NCBI RefSeq assembly: GCF_900176465.1
Contig: NZ_FWXR01000019.1
Location: 1-64,000 of the forward strand
Direction of reading: 5' to 3'
Length of the DNA: 64,000 nucleotides
Origin: Fulvimarina manganoxydans
GTDB taxonomy: Bacteria > Pseudomonadota > Alphaproteobacteria > Rhizobiales > Rhizobiaceae
In this document: positions 45,733-54,625 of the stretch, one piece after another
Layout: each line of letters begins with the position of its first letter
Numbering within the stretch: the stretch's first letter is position 1
The notes under the pieces: model-generated
Told to the model about the DNA's origin: nothing
The model's database searches: none
Seen by the model: only the letters and a program-made list of their open reading frames with translations
Position numbers and translations under genes: made by a program

Positions 45733-47379
45733 ATGAATTCCACATCCTTTATGAGCTCGCCGCTCGGTTTCGCGCCGCGGGAAAGCGTAACGCCGCTCGA
45801 TGCCATCAACTGGACGACCGTGAAGGTCGGGCCCGTCGTCAATGTCTGGTTCGCCCCGGCCTATGAGGCGCCCAATGGCGATCCGGCGGAAACCACTTTG
45901 GCCTGGGCGGGCGCCGCCAAGGCAAGCGTCGAAGCTTCGCTGCAGGCGACCTCCAATGTCGCCAACATCACTTTCAACATCGTTCAAGACGCGGCTCAGG
46001 CCAATTGGGCCTTCTTTTTGTCGCCCACGATGCCTTCCGATAATAGCGAAGACGAGAGTCTGGGTTTCTTCCAGAATACCCGCAGCGAAATCGATTATGG
46101 CGGCGCGAAATACACCTTCGACGGCTACGGCATCTTCAACGCTTCGGCTTCGAGCTGGACCGATGCGGGTCTTCAGATGGGCGGCTCGGCCTTCACGACC
46201 GTGCTGCACGAGATCGGCCACGGCCTCGGATTGAGCCATCCCCATGACGACAGCGGCGAAGAGAATGACCCCAATCCGCCGGCAACGATCATGCGCGGCG
46301 TAACGGGAGCCTTCGGGTCTTATGGCGACAACGAATTGAACCAGTCCGTCTACACCGTCATGTCCTACAACGACGGTTGGCAGACCTCGCCGGCCGGTCC
46401 GCTGACGGATGTGGTCGCTTACGGCGCGAACGGTGGCTTCGGTGCGCTCGATATCGCGGTTCTGCAGGCCAAATACGGCGCCAATACCGGCTTTGCCGCC
46501 GGCGACAACGTTTACAATCTCCCGGCGTCGGACGGCGACGGCACCTTCTACATGTCGATCTGGGATACCGGCGGTGTCGACACCATCTCGGCCGCGCGCG
46601 CCAGCGCCGGAGCGATCATCGATCTGCGCGCCGCGACGCTCGATTACAGTGACACGGGTGGCGGCGTCGTCTCCTATGTCACGGGTGTCCATGGCGGTGT
46701 CACGATCGCCAATGGCGTCGTCATCGAAAACGTCATCGGCGGCCAGGGCGACGACAAGATCACCGGCAATGCAGCGAACAATGTGATCGCCGGCGACACT
46801 GGCAATGACACGATCGACGGCGGGGCCGGTCGCGACACCTCGCTTTACGGCCAGTCGCGCGCAAGCGCCGGCGTCACCGTCGAGAACGGTACCGTGACGG
46901 TCGCCGCCCAGGGCGGAACCGATACGCTCGTCAATGTGGAGCGTCTTCAGTTCACCGACGAAGGGCTCGCCTTCGATACGGGTGCTGGCGAGAACGCCGG
47001 CGTCGTCTTCCGCACCTATCAGGCGGCTTTCAACCGGGCACCGGACGAGCCGGGCATGGGCGTCTGGATCAAGGCCGCAGACCAGGGCATGAGCTTCGAG
47101 CAGATCGCGGCCGGCTTCCTCAGGTCGTCGGAATTCGAGACGGCTTATGGCGCCAACCCGACATCCGAGACCTATGTCTCCAAGCTCTATGAGAACATTC
47201 TCGGCCGGGCTGGGGAACAGAGCGGTATCGACTTCTGGCAGACCAAGCTGGCCGAAGGCGCGACGCAGGCTATGGTTCTCTACACTTTCGCTGAGAGCTC
47301 GGAGAATATTGACCGAACTGCTGCTTCGGTCGTCAATGGCGTGATCTACGATCTCGTTTCGGACGCCCTCGTCGCCTGA
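45733..47379 (+). CDS. Serralysin-type RTX metalloprotease with DUF4214 domain
   Basis: The product (548 residues from ATG 45733; the frame opens at 45655) has an M10 metalloprotease domain with the zinc site HEIGHGLGLSH (His159, Glu160, His163, His169) and the Met-turn VYTVMSYN. The RTX calcium-binding nonapeptides (GGQGDDKITGNAAN, GDTGNDTIDGGAGRD) follow, and DUF4214 ends it (about 435-540). It lacks a Sec signal, as expected for type I secretion through its C-terminal region. No type I exporter gene is nearby. A strong terminator follows. Confidence 0.88.
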   Translation: MNSTSFMSSPLGFAPRESVTPLDAINWTTVKVGPVVNVWFAPAYEAPNGDPAETTLAWAGAAKASVEASLQATSNVANITFNIVQDAAQANWAFFLSPTMPSDNSEDESLGFFQNTRSEIDYGGAKYTFDGYGIFNASASSWTDAGLQMGGSAFTTVLHEIGHGLGLSHPHDDSGEENDPNPPATIMRGVTGAFGSYGDNELNQSVYTVMSYNDGWQTSPAGPLTDVVAYGANGGFGALDIAVLQAKYGANTGFAAGDNVYNLPASDGDGTFYMSIWDTGGVDTISAARASAGAIIDLRAATLDYSDTGGGVVSYVTGVHGGVTIANGVVIENVIGGQGDDKITGNAANNVIAGDTGNDTIDGGAGRDTSLYGQSRASAGVTVENGTVTVAAQGGTDTLVNVERLQFTDEGLAFDTGAGENAGVVFRTYQAAFNRAPDEPGMGVWIKAADQGMSFEQIAAGFLRSSEFETAYGANPTSETYVSKLYENILGRAGEQSGIDFWQTKLAEGATQAMVLYTFAESSENIDRTAASVVNGVIYDLVSDALVA

Positions 47380-47405
47380 CGCAGCCGTATCGGACACGAT
47401 GTTCG

Positions 47406-47440
47406 AAAGCCCCGGCATCGCTTGGTGCCGGGGCTTTTTC
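47406..47440 (+). terminator. Intrinsic terminator of the metalloprotease gene
   Basis: AAAGCCCCGGCA (47406-47417) and TGCCGGGGCTTT (47426-47437) form a perfect 12-bp stem with an eight-base loop, running into TTTTTC. It lies 26 bp after the protease stop and 70 bp before cobD. Confidence 0.92.
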
Positions 47441-47510
47441 TTTGCCTGCGCCTGTGACAAAGCCTTGCGCCTCATGATCGACCGCCTGTTCGGCGCCGGA
47501 AGAAAGACCC

Positions 47511-48488
47511 ATGACGGCAGACCTCGCCATCCTGCTTTTCGCAAGCCTGCTCGACCGATCCGTCGGCGATCCGGATTGGCTATGGCGGCGCGTGCCTCAT
47601 CCAGTCGTTCTGTTCGGGCGGGTGATCGACAAGGCCGATCGCCTTTTCAATCGCCCCGTCCTGTCGCCCGAAAGGCGCCGCCGCAATGGCACGGTCTTCA
47701 TCGCCGTTCTTGTCGGTGCCGTGCTTTTGGGCGGGCTCGTCTTGTCGAGTGTCCTTCGACTCTTCGGCCCCTTGGGATACGCCGCCGAAATCTGCCTGGT
47801 AGCGGTGTTCCTTGCTCAAAAGAGCCTGTTCGACCATGTAGGTGCGGTGCGCGACGCGCTTTTGGCCGAAGGGCTTGCCGGCGGTCGCCGTGCCGTCTCG
47901 CTCATCGTGGGCCGAGATGTCGCGACCCTCGACACGGCCGGCGTTTCTCGCGCGGCAATCGAGAGCCTGGCGGAAAACCAGTCCGACGGCGTCGTCGCGC
48001 CCTGGCTGGCTTATCTCATCGGCGGGCTTCCCGGGCTTCTCGCCTATAAGGCGATCAACACCGCCGATTCCATGATCGGCCATTTAAGCGATCGCCATCG
48101 TGATTTCGGACGCGCGGCCGCCAAGCTCGACGACGTGGTCAATTGGCCGTCGGCGCGGCTGACCGCGATCCTCTATGTTGCAGCGGCGACGATCAAGGGG
48201 CTCGCCGCCTGGCGCCGGGTCTGGACCGTGGTCGAGCGCGACGCGCCGCTTCATCGCTCGCCCAATGCCGGCTGGCCGGAGGCGGCTATCGCGGCGGCGC
48301 TTAATCTGTCTCTGGGTGGGCCGCGCCGCTATGGCGATCTCGTCGTCGATGCGCCGAGCCTCAACGGGGAGGGGCGGCGGAGCGCCGGCCCCGGAGAGAT
48401 CGATCAGGCTCTGTCGCTGACGAAGCTTCTCTTTGCGCTTCTCCTGGCCATCAATGCCGGGCTTCTTGCGATCTCCCTCCTTCTTTGA
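47511..48488 (+). CDS. cobD: Adenosylcobinamide-phosphate synthase
   Basis: Inner-membrane enzyme of cobalamin biosynthesis that attaches the aminopropanol arm to adenosylcobyric acid (CbiB in the anaerobic nomenclature). The 325-residue protein has the conserved opening LLFASLLDRSVGDPDWLW, the RDVATLDTAGVSRAAIESLA and NQSDGVVAPW motifs and several membrane helices. No other cobalamin genes are in the window; it stands alone behind a terminator. It converges on nfeD with a repeat element between. Confidence 0.93.
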   Translation: MTADLAILLFASLLDRSVGDPDWLWRRVPHPVVLFGRVIDKADRLFNRPVLSPERRRRNGTVFIAVLVGAVLLGGLVLSSVLRLFGPLGYAAEICLVAVFLAQKSLFDHVGAVRDALLAEGLAGGRRAVSLIVGRDVATLDTAGVSRAAIESLAENQSDGVVAPWLAYLIGGLPGLLAYKAINTADSMIGHLSDRHRDFGRAAAKLDDVVNWPSARLTAILYVAAATIKGLAAWRRVWTVVERDAPLHRSPNAGWPEAAIAAALNLSLGGPRRYGDLVVDAPSLNGEGRRSAGPGEIDQALSLTKLLFALLLAINAGLLAISLLL

Positions 48489-48495
48489 GGAATAA

Positions 48496-48601
48496 TCATA
48501 CGAAATCCGTTTGATCGCTTCGCGATACGGATTTCCAAGCTACTCAAACGCCGCGCGGGCTTTGATACAGGATTAGTCTCAATCAGCCGAATCCCGTATC
48601 A
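48496..48601 (+). repeat. Intergenic palindromic mosaic element, copy A
   Basis: The element has two hairpins around a core. Hairpin 1: GAAATCCGT (48502-48510) with ACGGATTTC (48527-48535), perfect 9 bp, and a nested ATCGC/GCGAT stem inside. The core TCAAACGCCGCGCGGGCTT spans 48544-48562. Hairpin 2: TGATACAGGATT (48563-48574) with AATCCCGTATCA (48590-48601), 11 of 12 pairs. The right arm contains the nfeD stop codon (minus strand TGA at 48601-48599). Copy B at 12441-12549 matches in order and spacing. Confidence 0.8.
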
Positions 48602-49057
48602 CGCGGTTCCGGCACCGATCGGCTCGACCCGCAGCACGTTTCCATTGGCGCCGACGATGCGCACGCGGGTGCCCTTCGCTAGGTCCGGTCCTTCCACCGT
48701 CCACCAGCTGTCGCCGAGCGCGACCCGGCCGCGTCCCGCCTCGATCGCCTCGGAGAGCTTCGCCTCCCGCCCGATGAGGCGGTTGACGGGATTGTCGTCC
48801 TCGGAAGGGGGGCCGGTGCGTCCCGCCCGATAGAACCGTCCGCCGAGAAAGATCACGACGGCCGAGACGACGACGAAGGCCACGAGTTGCTGGCCGACGC
48901 CGAAAATCGAATCGCCCAGGAAGAAGGCATTGGTTCCGACGATCAGAGCGGCGATCCCGAAGAAGAGGAGATAGACCCCCGGAACCGCGAGCTCGAGGCC
49001 GAGAAGCAGGAAGCCGGCGACCCACCAAAGAATTTCGGGCGTGAAGAAGTCTCCCAT
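48599..49057 (-). CDS. NfeD-family membrane protein
   Basis: A 152-residue short NfeD protein with three membrane segments (about residues 8-28, 32-50, 58-78) and a C-terminal OB-fold (about 90-150; GREAKLSEAIEAGRGRVALG). NfeD proteins are encoded next to SPFH/stomatin-like proteins and partner them in the membrane. It lies 7 bp after the SPFH gene. ATG 49057 is chosen because the upstream extension lies inside that gene. Its stop codon is inside repeat copy A. Confidence 0.88.
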   Translation of the reverse strand: MGDFFTPEILWWVAGFLLLGLELAVPGVYLLFFGIAALIVGTNAFFLGDSIFGVGQQLVAFVVVSAVVIFLGGRFYRAGRTGPPSEDDNPVNRLIGREAKLSEAIEAGRGRVALGDSWWTVEGPDLAKGTRVRIVGANGNVLRVEPIGAGTA

Positions 49058-49064
49058 GGCGCGC

Positions 49065-50105
49065 TCAGTCGCCTGACGGCATGGGCGGCGGCGCCGACGG
49101 GCCGGCGCGGAACTGGACATTCGGGCGCTGAGCCGTCTTTCGGCCGCCAGCCGCGTTTTGCGATCGACCATCGGAGGCATCGTCGCCGAAGGCTGCCCGC
49201 GCGAGTTCGGCGATGCCGCTGATTGAGCCAAGAATAGAGGAGGCTTCGAGCGGCATCAGCACGACGCGTTGATTGGGTGCCGTGGCGATCTTGCCGAGAG
49301 CTTCGGTGTATTTCTGGGCGACGAAATAGTTGATAGCCTGAACGTCGCCGGCGGCGATCGCCTCGGAGACCATCTGCGTTGCCTTGGCCTCGGCTTCGGC
49401 CAGACGCTCGCGGGCCTCGGCCTCGCGATAGGCCGCTTCCCGCTTGCCCTCCGCTTCCAGGATACGCGACGCCTTTTCACCCTCGGCCCTGAGGATCGCC
49501 GCATTGCGCGAACCTTCGGCTTCCAGGATTTCGGCGCGCTTTTCGCGTTCGGCCATCATCTGGCGAGCCATGGCGTCCACGAGATTCTTCGGCGGATTGA
49601 TATCCTTGATCTCGATCCGCGTGATCTTGATGCCCCAGCTTGCCGAGGCCTGATCGACGACCCGCAGGATCTTTTCCGAAATCGAATCCCGGTTCGACAG
49701 AATGTCGTCGAGATCCATCGAGCCGAGGACCGAACGCAGATTGGTCATCACCAGATTGAGGATCGCATATTCCAGGCCGGAAACCTCATAGGCTGCCGCG
49801 CGCGCATCGAGGATCTGGTAGAAGGCGACGCCATCGGCCGCGACAGAGGCGTTGTCGCGGGTGATGACCTCCTGGGTGGGGATGTCGAGGACCTGCTCCA
49901 TCATGTTCATCTTGTGCCCGATGCGCTCGATGAAAGGCACGATGATGGAAAGGCCCGGCGTCAATGTGCGGGTATAGCGGCCGAAATTCTCGACCGTGTA
50001 GTTATAGCCCTGCGGCACGATCTTGATCGTCGAGGCAAGAACGATCAGTGCCACGACGACGATGACGAGGAGGGCGATCAGCCCTGGCGATAGGATCGGA
50101 TCCAT
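49065..50105 (-). CDS. SPFH/band 7 (paraslipin, QmcA-like) membrane protein
   Basis: A 346-residue stomatin-like protein: N-terminal membrane anchor (about residues 8-28), SPFH domain (about 28-190, with FGRYTRTLTPGLSIIVPFI) and a long Ala/Glu-rich helix (about 190-265) for oligomer formation. The tail is low-complexity. It is paired with nfeD downstream, the typical operon for this family, and thought to organise membrane domains and proteases. Confidence 0.92.
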   Translation of the reverse strand: MDPILSPGLIALLVIVVVALIVLASTIKIVPQGYNYTVENFGRYTRTLTPGLSIIVPFIERIGHKMNMMEQVLDIPTQEVITRDNASVAADGVAFYQILDARAAAYEVSGLEYAILNLVMTNLRSVLGSMDLDDILSNRDSISEKILRVVDQASASWGIKITRIEIKDINPPKNLVDAMARQMMAEREKRAEILEAEGSRNAAILRAEGEKASRILEAEGKREAAYREAEARERLAEAEAKATQMVSEAIAAGDVQAINYFVAQKYTEALGKIATAPNQRVVLMPLEASSILGSISGIAELARAAFGDDASDGRSQNAAGGRKTAQRPNVQFRAGPSAPPPMPSGD

Positions 50106-50284
50106 GGATCGGGTCTCTTCTTATGCGGCCACAGCATGTGGCCGGTTGCCAAGACCCTATCCGATGGCCGGTTCGAAAGAAAAGTCGCACGCGATATGGA
50201 GACAAGGAGCGCGTATTGGCCGAAATTTGCGCCGCCGCCGCGTAAGCTCGGTGGGCCAACAGTGCCCGATCAGGCACCTTAAGT

Positions 50285-51352
50285 TCAAAGATCGGCGATC
50301 CAGCCCTTCAGCTCGCGGCGCACCATCGCCTCGATGACATCCATGCCGGGCTCTGAATCATTGAGGCAGGGGATGTGGCTGAACTTTTCGCCGCCCGCCT
50401 CGTGGAAGATCTCGCCGGCCTCGCCCGCGATCTCTTCGAGCGTCTCCAGACAATCAGAAACGAAGCCCGGATTGAGCACGGCGATACGCTTGATCCCTTC
50501 CTTGGGCAGGGCCTCGACGGTCTTGTCGGTATAGGGCTGGAGCCATTCCTCCGGCCCGAATCGGGACTGGAACGTCGTCATCAGCCGCCCCTCCGGCCAG
50601 CCGAGACGTTCGCGCAAGAGGCGCGTCGTCTTGTGGCAATGGCAATGATAGGGGTCGCCCTTGCGGAAATAGCTCTGCGGAATGCCGTGATAGGAGGCGA
50701 TCACGCGCTCGGGCTCGAAATCGAGCGTTTCGAGATGGGTTTCGATCGAGCGGGCGAGGGCGTCGATATAGACCGGCTCGTCGTGATAGGCGGGCACGGT
50801 GCGCACGGCCGGCATCCAGCGCTTGCTCATCATGTGCTGGAAGAACTTGTCATTCACCGTCGCGGTCGTAGACGCCGAATATTGCGGATAGAGCGGGTAG
50901 ACGAGGATGCGCTCGCAGCCCTGTTCCATCAGGGCGTCGGTGCGCTCGGCGATCGAGGGATTGCCGTAGCGCATGCCCCAGTCGACGACGAGATTGCCAT
51001 GCATGGCGAGGCGTTGGGCGAGCTTCTCTCCTTGGGCGCGGGTGAAAGTGCGCAAGGGGGATTCGTTCTTTTCGGTGTTCCAGATCTCGGCATAGGCCGC
51101 GCCGGATTTCTTCGGCCGCGTATTCAGAACGATGCCGTAGAGAATCGGATACCAGGCGATCTTTGGCCATTCGATGACGCGGCTGTCGGAGAGAAATTCC
51201 TTCAGATAACGGCGCATCGGCTTGAAATCCGTGCCGTCGGGCGTGCCGAGATTGACGAGAAGCACGCCGACCTTGGGTTCGCGCACGACCGGATGGCCGT
51301 CCGGAAGAGGCCCGATCGCTCGTTCCGCCATGGTCTTCGTCACCGCGTTCAT
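50285..51352 (-). CDS. hemH: Ferrochelatase
   Basis: Inserts Fe2+ into protoporphyrin IX, the last step of haem synthesis. The 355-residue protein has GVLLVNLGTPDGTD, the catalytic-site SYHGIPQSYFRKGDPYHC (invariant His) and FQSRFGPEEWLQPYT motifs. A downstream Met (position 8, MAERAIG) is an alternative start. It stands alone between the SPFH gene and the Omp10-like gene. Haem demand is reflected nearby by the cyo oxidase and the haem-motif cyclase, but no operon link exists. Confidence 0.95.
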   Translation of the reverse strand: MNAVTKTMAERAIGPLPDGHPVVREPKVGVLLVNLGTPDGTDFKPMRRYLKEFLSDSRVIEWPKIAWYPILYGIVLNTRPKKSGAAYAEIWNTEKNESPLRTFTRAQGEKLAQRLAMHGNLVVDWGMRYGNPSIAERTDALMEQGCERILVYPLYPQYSASTTATVNDKFFQHMMSKRWMPAVRTVPAYHDEPVYIDALARSIETHLETLDFEPERVIASYHGIPQSYFRKGDPYHCHCHKTTRLLRERLGWPEGRLMTTFQSRFGPEEWLQPYTDKTVEALPKEGIKRIAVLNPGFVSDCLETLEEIAGEAGEIFHEAGGEKFSHIPCLNDSEPGMDVIEAMVRRELKGWIADL

Positions 51353-51517
51353 AGTCGCCGCCTCGCTCCTGTTCGTCTCGTCTTATGATGCGCGGGGCCA
51401 GAACGAGACCCGCCGCACGACGCTGACCGATATAGTCAATTTCGTGCGGCATGGAACGCGTCGAATCTGCGCGGGGGCAGGAAACGCTGTGTCACCTGCC
51501 TTACCGTGCTCGGTCGG

Positions 51518-51883
51518 TTAGGCGCGGGTCAGCTCGAACCGGCTGCCTGTCGACGTCGCGCAGGCCAGACGGTTGGTCTGAACCTGATTGCAATTGGCCG
51601 CGACCTCGTTGTTATTGGTCGTCGACCGATAAACGATGTTGATCTGGCCGGGGCCGAGATTGGAATAGGTGCCGCTCGCCAGGACACCGCCGGTGCCGGT
51701 CTCGGTCGATTGAAACCGACCATTTTGCAAAGAGACCGTGTAGGCGATAGGGCCGCCAACGGAGGCCCAGCGGCCTTCGATCCCCTGGGGCTGAGGCGGA
51801 AGGGCCTCCTGTCGTGGTTCGCTCACGCAGGCGGCAAGGCCGCTCGAGAGGGCAAGGCTGGCGATCAGGACACTGCGACGCAT
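51518..51883 (-). CDS. omp10: Omp10-like outer-membrane lipoprotein
   Basis: A 121-residue lipoprotein (signal MRRSVLIASLALSSGLAAC, lipidated Cys19) whose mature part follows the Brucella Omp10 pattern: GIEGRW near the start, a central GTYSNLGPGQINIVYRS and the C-terminal LACATSTGSRFELTR. Omp10-type lipoproteins are restricted largely to Hyphomicrobiales and fold as a small beta-barrel-like domain. ATG 51883 is chosen over 51910 because it gives a proper signal. Confidence 0.8.
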   Translation of the reverse strand: MRRSVLIASLALSSGLAACVSEPRQEALPPQPQGIEGRWASVGGPIAYTVSLQNGRFQSTETGTGGVLASGTYSNLGPGQINIVYRSTTNNNEVAANCNQVQTNRLACATSTGSRFELTRA

Positions 51884-51910
51884 GATACGGGACCTATCGG
51901 TTCGATCCAA

Positions 51911-52212
51911 GGGAGAGCCTGTCGGCTTTTGCTGCCAGGCCGTTTTCAGGGCATCGGCTGGACGCGGCTGACGCGACCGTCGATCCGAAGCGATGTCCCG
52001 GCCGGGGAGGAGGCCGATAAGGCTCCAACTCCACGATCCCCGTCTTGCCGGTGGCGTTCGAATTGGCTCGTATCGCCCTGAATTCCGATTATCGCAATTT
52101 TAACGATATGTCATTGCGAGAGCGGACGGCGAAACCCTCCGATCTGAGGACACGGTTAACGTGGCCAAAGGCCGGTGCCGACGCGGAACGGGCGAGAACT
52201 CCCTCTTCGCTG
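51911..52212. other. Intergenic region upstream of the Omp10-like gene
   Basis: An AT-rich patch around 52085-52115 (minus strand GATAAT at about 52093) may be the promoter of the lipoprotein gene, but the -35 is unclear. Nothing else is recognised. Confidence 0.35.
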
Positions 52213-52659
52213 TCAGGCGTCGTTCTGGGCGCGCTTCATCGGAATCACCGAGTGGATCGCGCCGAGCGTCTCCAAAGAGCGGATGCGGTCGTCGCCGGTG
52301 AAGGCGAACCAATACATGGTCGTGCCGGTCACCAAGGCCCCGGAATTTTCGTCGCGGCGCGACCAGTCGCAGCGGCTGGCCGCTTCGTCGCCTTCGCAGA
52401 TGACGCCCCGCAGTTCGAACGTCAGATAGCTCGAGCGCTTGAGGAGTTCCTCGATGAAGGCGCGGGTCTCGGTTTCGCCACGCAGCTGGAACTCGCCTTC
52501 CATGCGCTCGAACCAGGGTTCGCTGGAGAGGGCGGCGTTGGAGCGCTGCGATACGACGGCGCCAGGATAGAAGTGTCGGGCAATCGTGCCGATCTGGCCC
52601 GACATGACAGCCGTCATGACCTCTTCGACCGCGTCTCGTCTCGCCTCTTGATTCGCCAT
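52213..52659 (-). CDS. NTF2-like (SnoaL-type) domain protein
   Basis: A 148-residue protein with the cone-shaped NTF2-like fold signature: N-terminal helix (ARRDAVEEVMTAVMSGQIGT), a strand with FYPGAVVSQRSN, and the last strands (TTMYWFAFTGDDRIRSLETL). Such folds serve as small-molecule isomerases or polyketide-type cyclases, or as accessory proteins; the active site cannot be assigned. ATG 52659 is chosen. It lies 107 bp downstream of homospermidine synthase on the same strand. Confidence 0.7.
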   Translation of the reverse strand: MANQEARRDAVEEVMTAVMSGQIGTIARHFYPGAVVSQRSNAALSSEPWFERMEGEFQLRGETETRAFIEELLKRSSYLTFELRGVICEGDEAASRCDWSRRDENSGALVTGTTMYWFAFTGDDRIRSLETLGAIHSVIPMKRAQNDA

Positions 52660-52765
52660 ATTGATCTCCGGTCGGCCGGCCCGCTCAGGACGAAGGGTCG
52701 GCCAGAAAGAAAGGACCGGCCACTGCCGGACCATCCTTCAACCAGCGAAGCTAAGCATTTGATCC

Positions 52766-54211
52766 TTATCGGACAAGGATATTGCGGAACTGCCAGGGGT
52801 CTTTCTCGTCGATATCCTCAGGAAAGAGGCCGGGACGATCGGTCAGCGGCGTCCAATCGGTGTAATAGCCGTTCACCGGGCCCAGATAGGGCGTCTGAAC
52901 CTCCAGGCAGCGGCGATAATCCATCTCGTCGGCCTCGACGATACCGGATTCCGGGTTTTCCAGCGCCCAGACCATGCCGGCGAGAACCGCCGAAGTCACC
53001 TGCAGACCCGTCGCGTTCTGATAGGGCGCGATGTTGCGGGTTTCCTGGATCGAGAGCTGCGAGCCGTACCAATAGGCGTTCTTGTCGTGGCCATAGAGAA
53101 GCACGCCGAGTTCGTCGATGCCGTCCATGATCTCGTTCTCGTCGAGAACGTGAAGCACCGGCTGGGTTTTGCCCGCGGCGCCGAAAAGCTCGTGCAGGGA
53201 GAGCACGGCGTCGTTGGCCGGATGGTAGGCGTAATGGCAGGTCGGCCGATAGGTGACCTCGCCATCCTTGTTCTTATGGGTGAAGTAGTCCGCGATCGAG
53301 ATCGACTCGTTGTGCGTGACGAGGAAGCCGTATTGAGCGCCGGGTGTGGGGCACCAGGTGCGCACACGGGTGTTGGCGCCGGGCTGCTCCAGATAGATCG
53401 CCGCCTTGCAGCCCTTTTTGTGCTCCTTGGCGTTCTTCGGCATCCACTTCTCATGGGTGCCCCAGCCGAGTTCCGAAGGCTGCATGCCTTCCGAGAGGAA
53501 GCCTTCAACCGACCAGGTGTTCCAGAAGACGCCCATCGGCTTGGGGTTATAGGCGCGCTGGGTGTCGCGCTCGGCGATGTGGATGCCCTTGACGCCGGAC
53601 TTCTTCATCAGCTTGGCCCAGCCGGCGCGATCGCTGGCGGCAGGCTCCTCGAAGTCGAGACCGGTCGCTTGCGCGATATCGACAAGGGCCTTCTTCACGA
53701 ACCAGGAGACCATGCCGGGATTGGCGCCGCAGCATGAGACCGCCGTCGTGCCACCCGGATTGGCCTTCTTTTCCTTCCGCACGGTCTCGCGCAGGGCGTA
53801 ATTGGTGCGCTCGGCATTCGACATGTTCTTGTCGAAATAGAAGCCGAGCCAGGGCTCGACGACCGTGTCGATATAAAGAACGCCAAGCTCGCGGCAGAGC
53901 TTGATGAGGTCGAGCGAACCGGTGTCGACGGAGAGGTTGACGCAGAAGCCCTGGCCGCCGCCTTCGGTGAGCAAGGGGGTCAGAACCTCGCGATAATTCT
54001 GCTTGGTGATTCCCTGATGAACGAAGCGGATGCCGCGCTGGTCGAGGATCCAGCGATCGGCATCGTTGGGATCGACGACGATGAAGCGTGAGGGATCGTA
54101 GTTGAAGTGGCGTTCGATCAGCGGCAGCGTGCCTTTGCCGATCGACCCGAAGCCGATCATCACGATGGGACCATTGATGGTGCCGTGGGTCGGGTAGTCG
54201 GGATGGGCCAT
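52766..54211 (-). CDS. hss: Homospermidine synthase
   Basis: NAD-dependent enzyme that joins two putrescines (or putrescine and spermidine) to sym-homospermidine, the main polyamine of many Hyphomicrobiales. The 481-residue protein has the Rossmann motif IVMIGFGSIGKGTLPLI and long conserved blocks such as SCCGANPGMVSWFVKKAL and YLEQPGANTRVRTWCPTPGA. ATG 54211 with a GAGG upstream gives the usual length; an upstream start at 54322 is unlikely. Confidence 0.95.
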   Translation of the reverse strand: MAHPDYPTHGTINGPIVMIGFGSIGKGTLPLIERHFNYDPSRFIVVDPNDADRWILDQRGIRFVHQGITKQNYREVLTPLLTEGGGQGFCVNLSVDTGSLDLIKLCRELGVLYIDTVVEPWLGFYFDKNMSNAERTNYALRETVRKEKKANPGGTTAVSCCGANPGMVSWFVKKALVDIAQATGLDFEEPAASDRAGWAKLMKKSGVKGIHIAERDTQRAYNPKPMGVFWNTWSVEGFLSEGMQPSELGWGTHEKWMPKNAKEHKKGCKAAIYLEQPGANTRVRTWCPTPGAQYGFLVTHNESISIADYFTHKNKDGEVTYRPTCHYAYHPANDAVLSLHELFGAAGKTQPVLHVLDENEIMDGIDELGVLLYGHDKNAYWYGSQLSIQETRNIAPYQNATGLQVTSAVLAGMVWALENPESGIVEADEMDYRRCLEVQTPYLGPVNGYYTDWTPLTDRPGLFPEDIDEKDPWQFRNILVR

Positions 54212-54625
54212 GAAGAAGAACCTCTCGTCTCGGCGCCGGATGCGGACAGAAGAATGAAACCCGCCTTTAGCTTTATAGACGGGTGGCCGGTCATGCGCTG
54301 CGCTAGACGGTTTCTGTGTCAAAGTGAAGGGGGAGCCTGCGGCTTCGAAGCGCCAAAAGGGCCGTGGGCAAGCCGCGACTCAGATCACGGGCTCTTGGAG
54401 ATGACCGGCCGCGCATCATCGATCCCCTCGTTTCGGCGAAAGGTTGCCGAGTACATACCGCCGGTTTCAACAATGCTCGCGGTACACCTCATATTCGACA
54501 AAAGCGTATGACATCGGCTTGATCCAGAAAAATTCCCCTTGTACCGACAGGCGATCGACATCTTCGTTTTCGCGTTCTCACCAAACATTAACGCAACGCC
54601 TTCCAAACTTTCGAAAGCATCACCA
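54212..54625. other. Divergent intergenic region between hss and the NYN gene
   Basis: The region must hold two promoters. On the minus strand TATAAAG near 54277-54271 is a candidate -10 for hss. The right part (54460-54620) is AT-richer than its surroundings. No operator, hairpin or small gene is evident. Confidence 0.4.

Noticed and set aside
45484-47544. 686-codon minus-strand frame opposite the metalloprotease
   Set aside because: The plus strand encodes an intact M10/RTX protein; the minus frame gives an Asp/Gly/Arg-rich composition without motifs.
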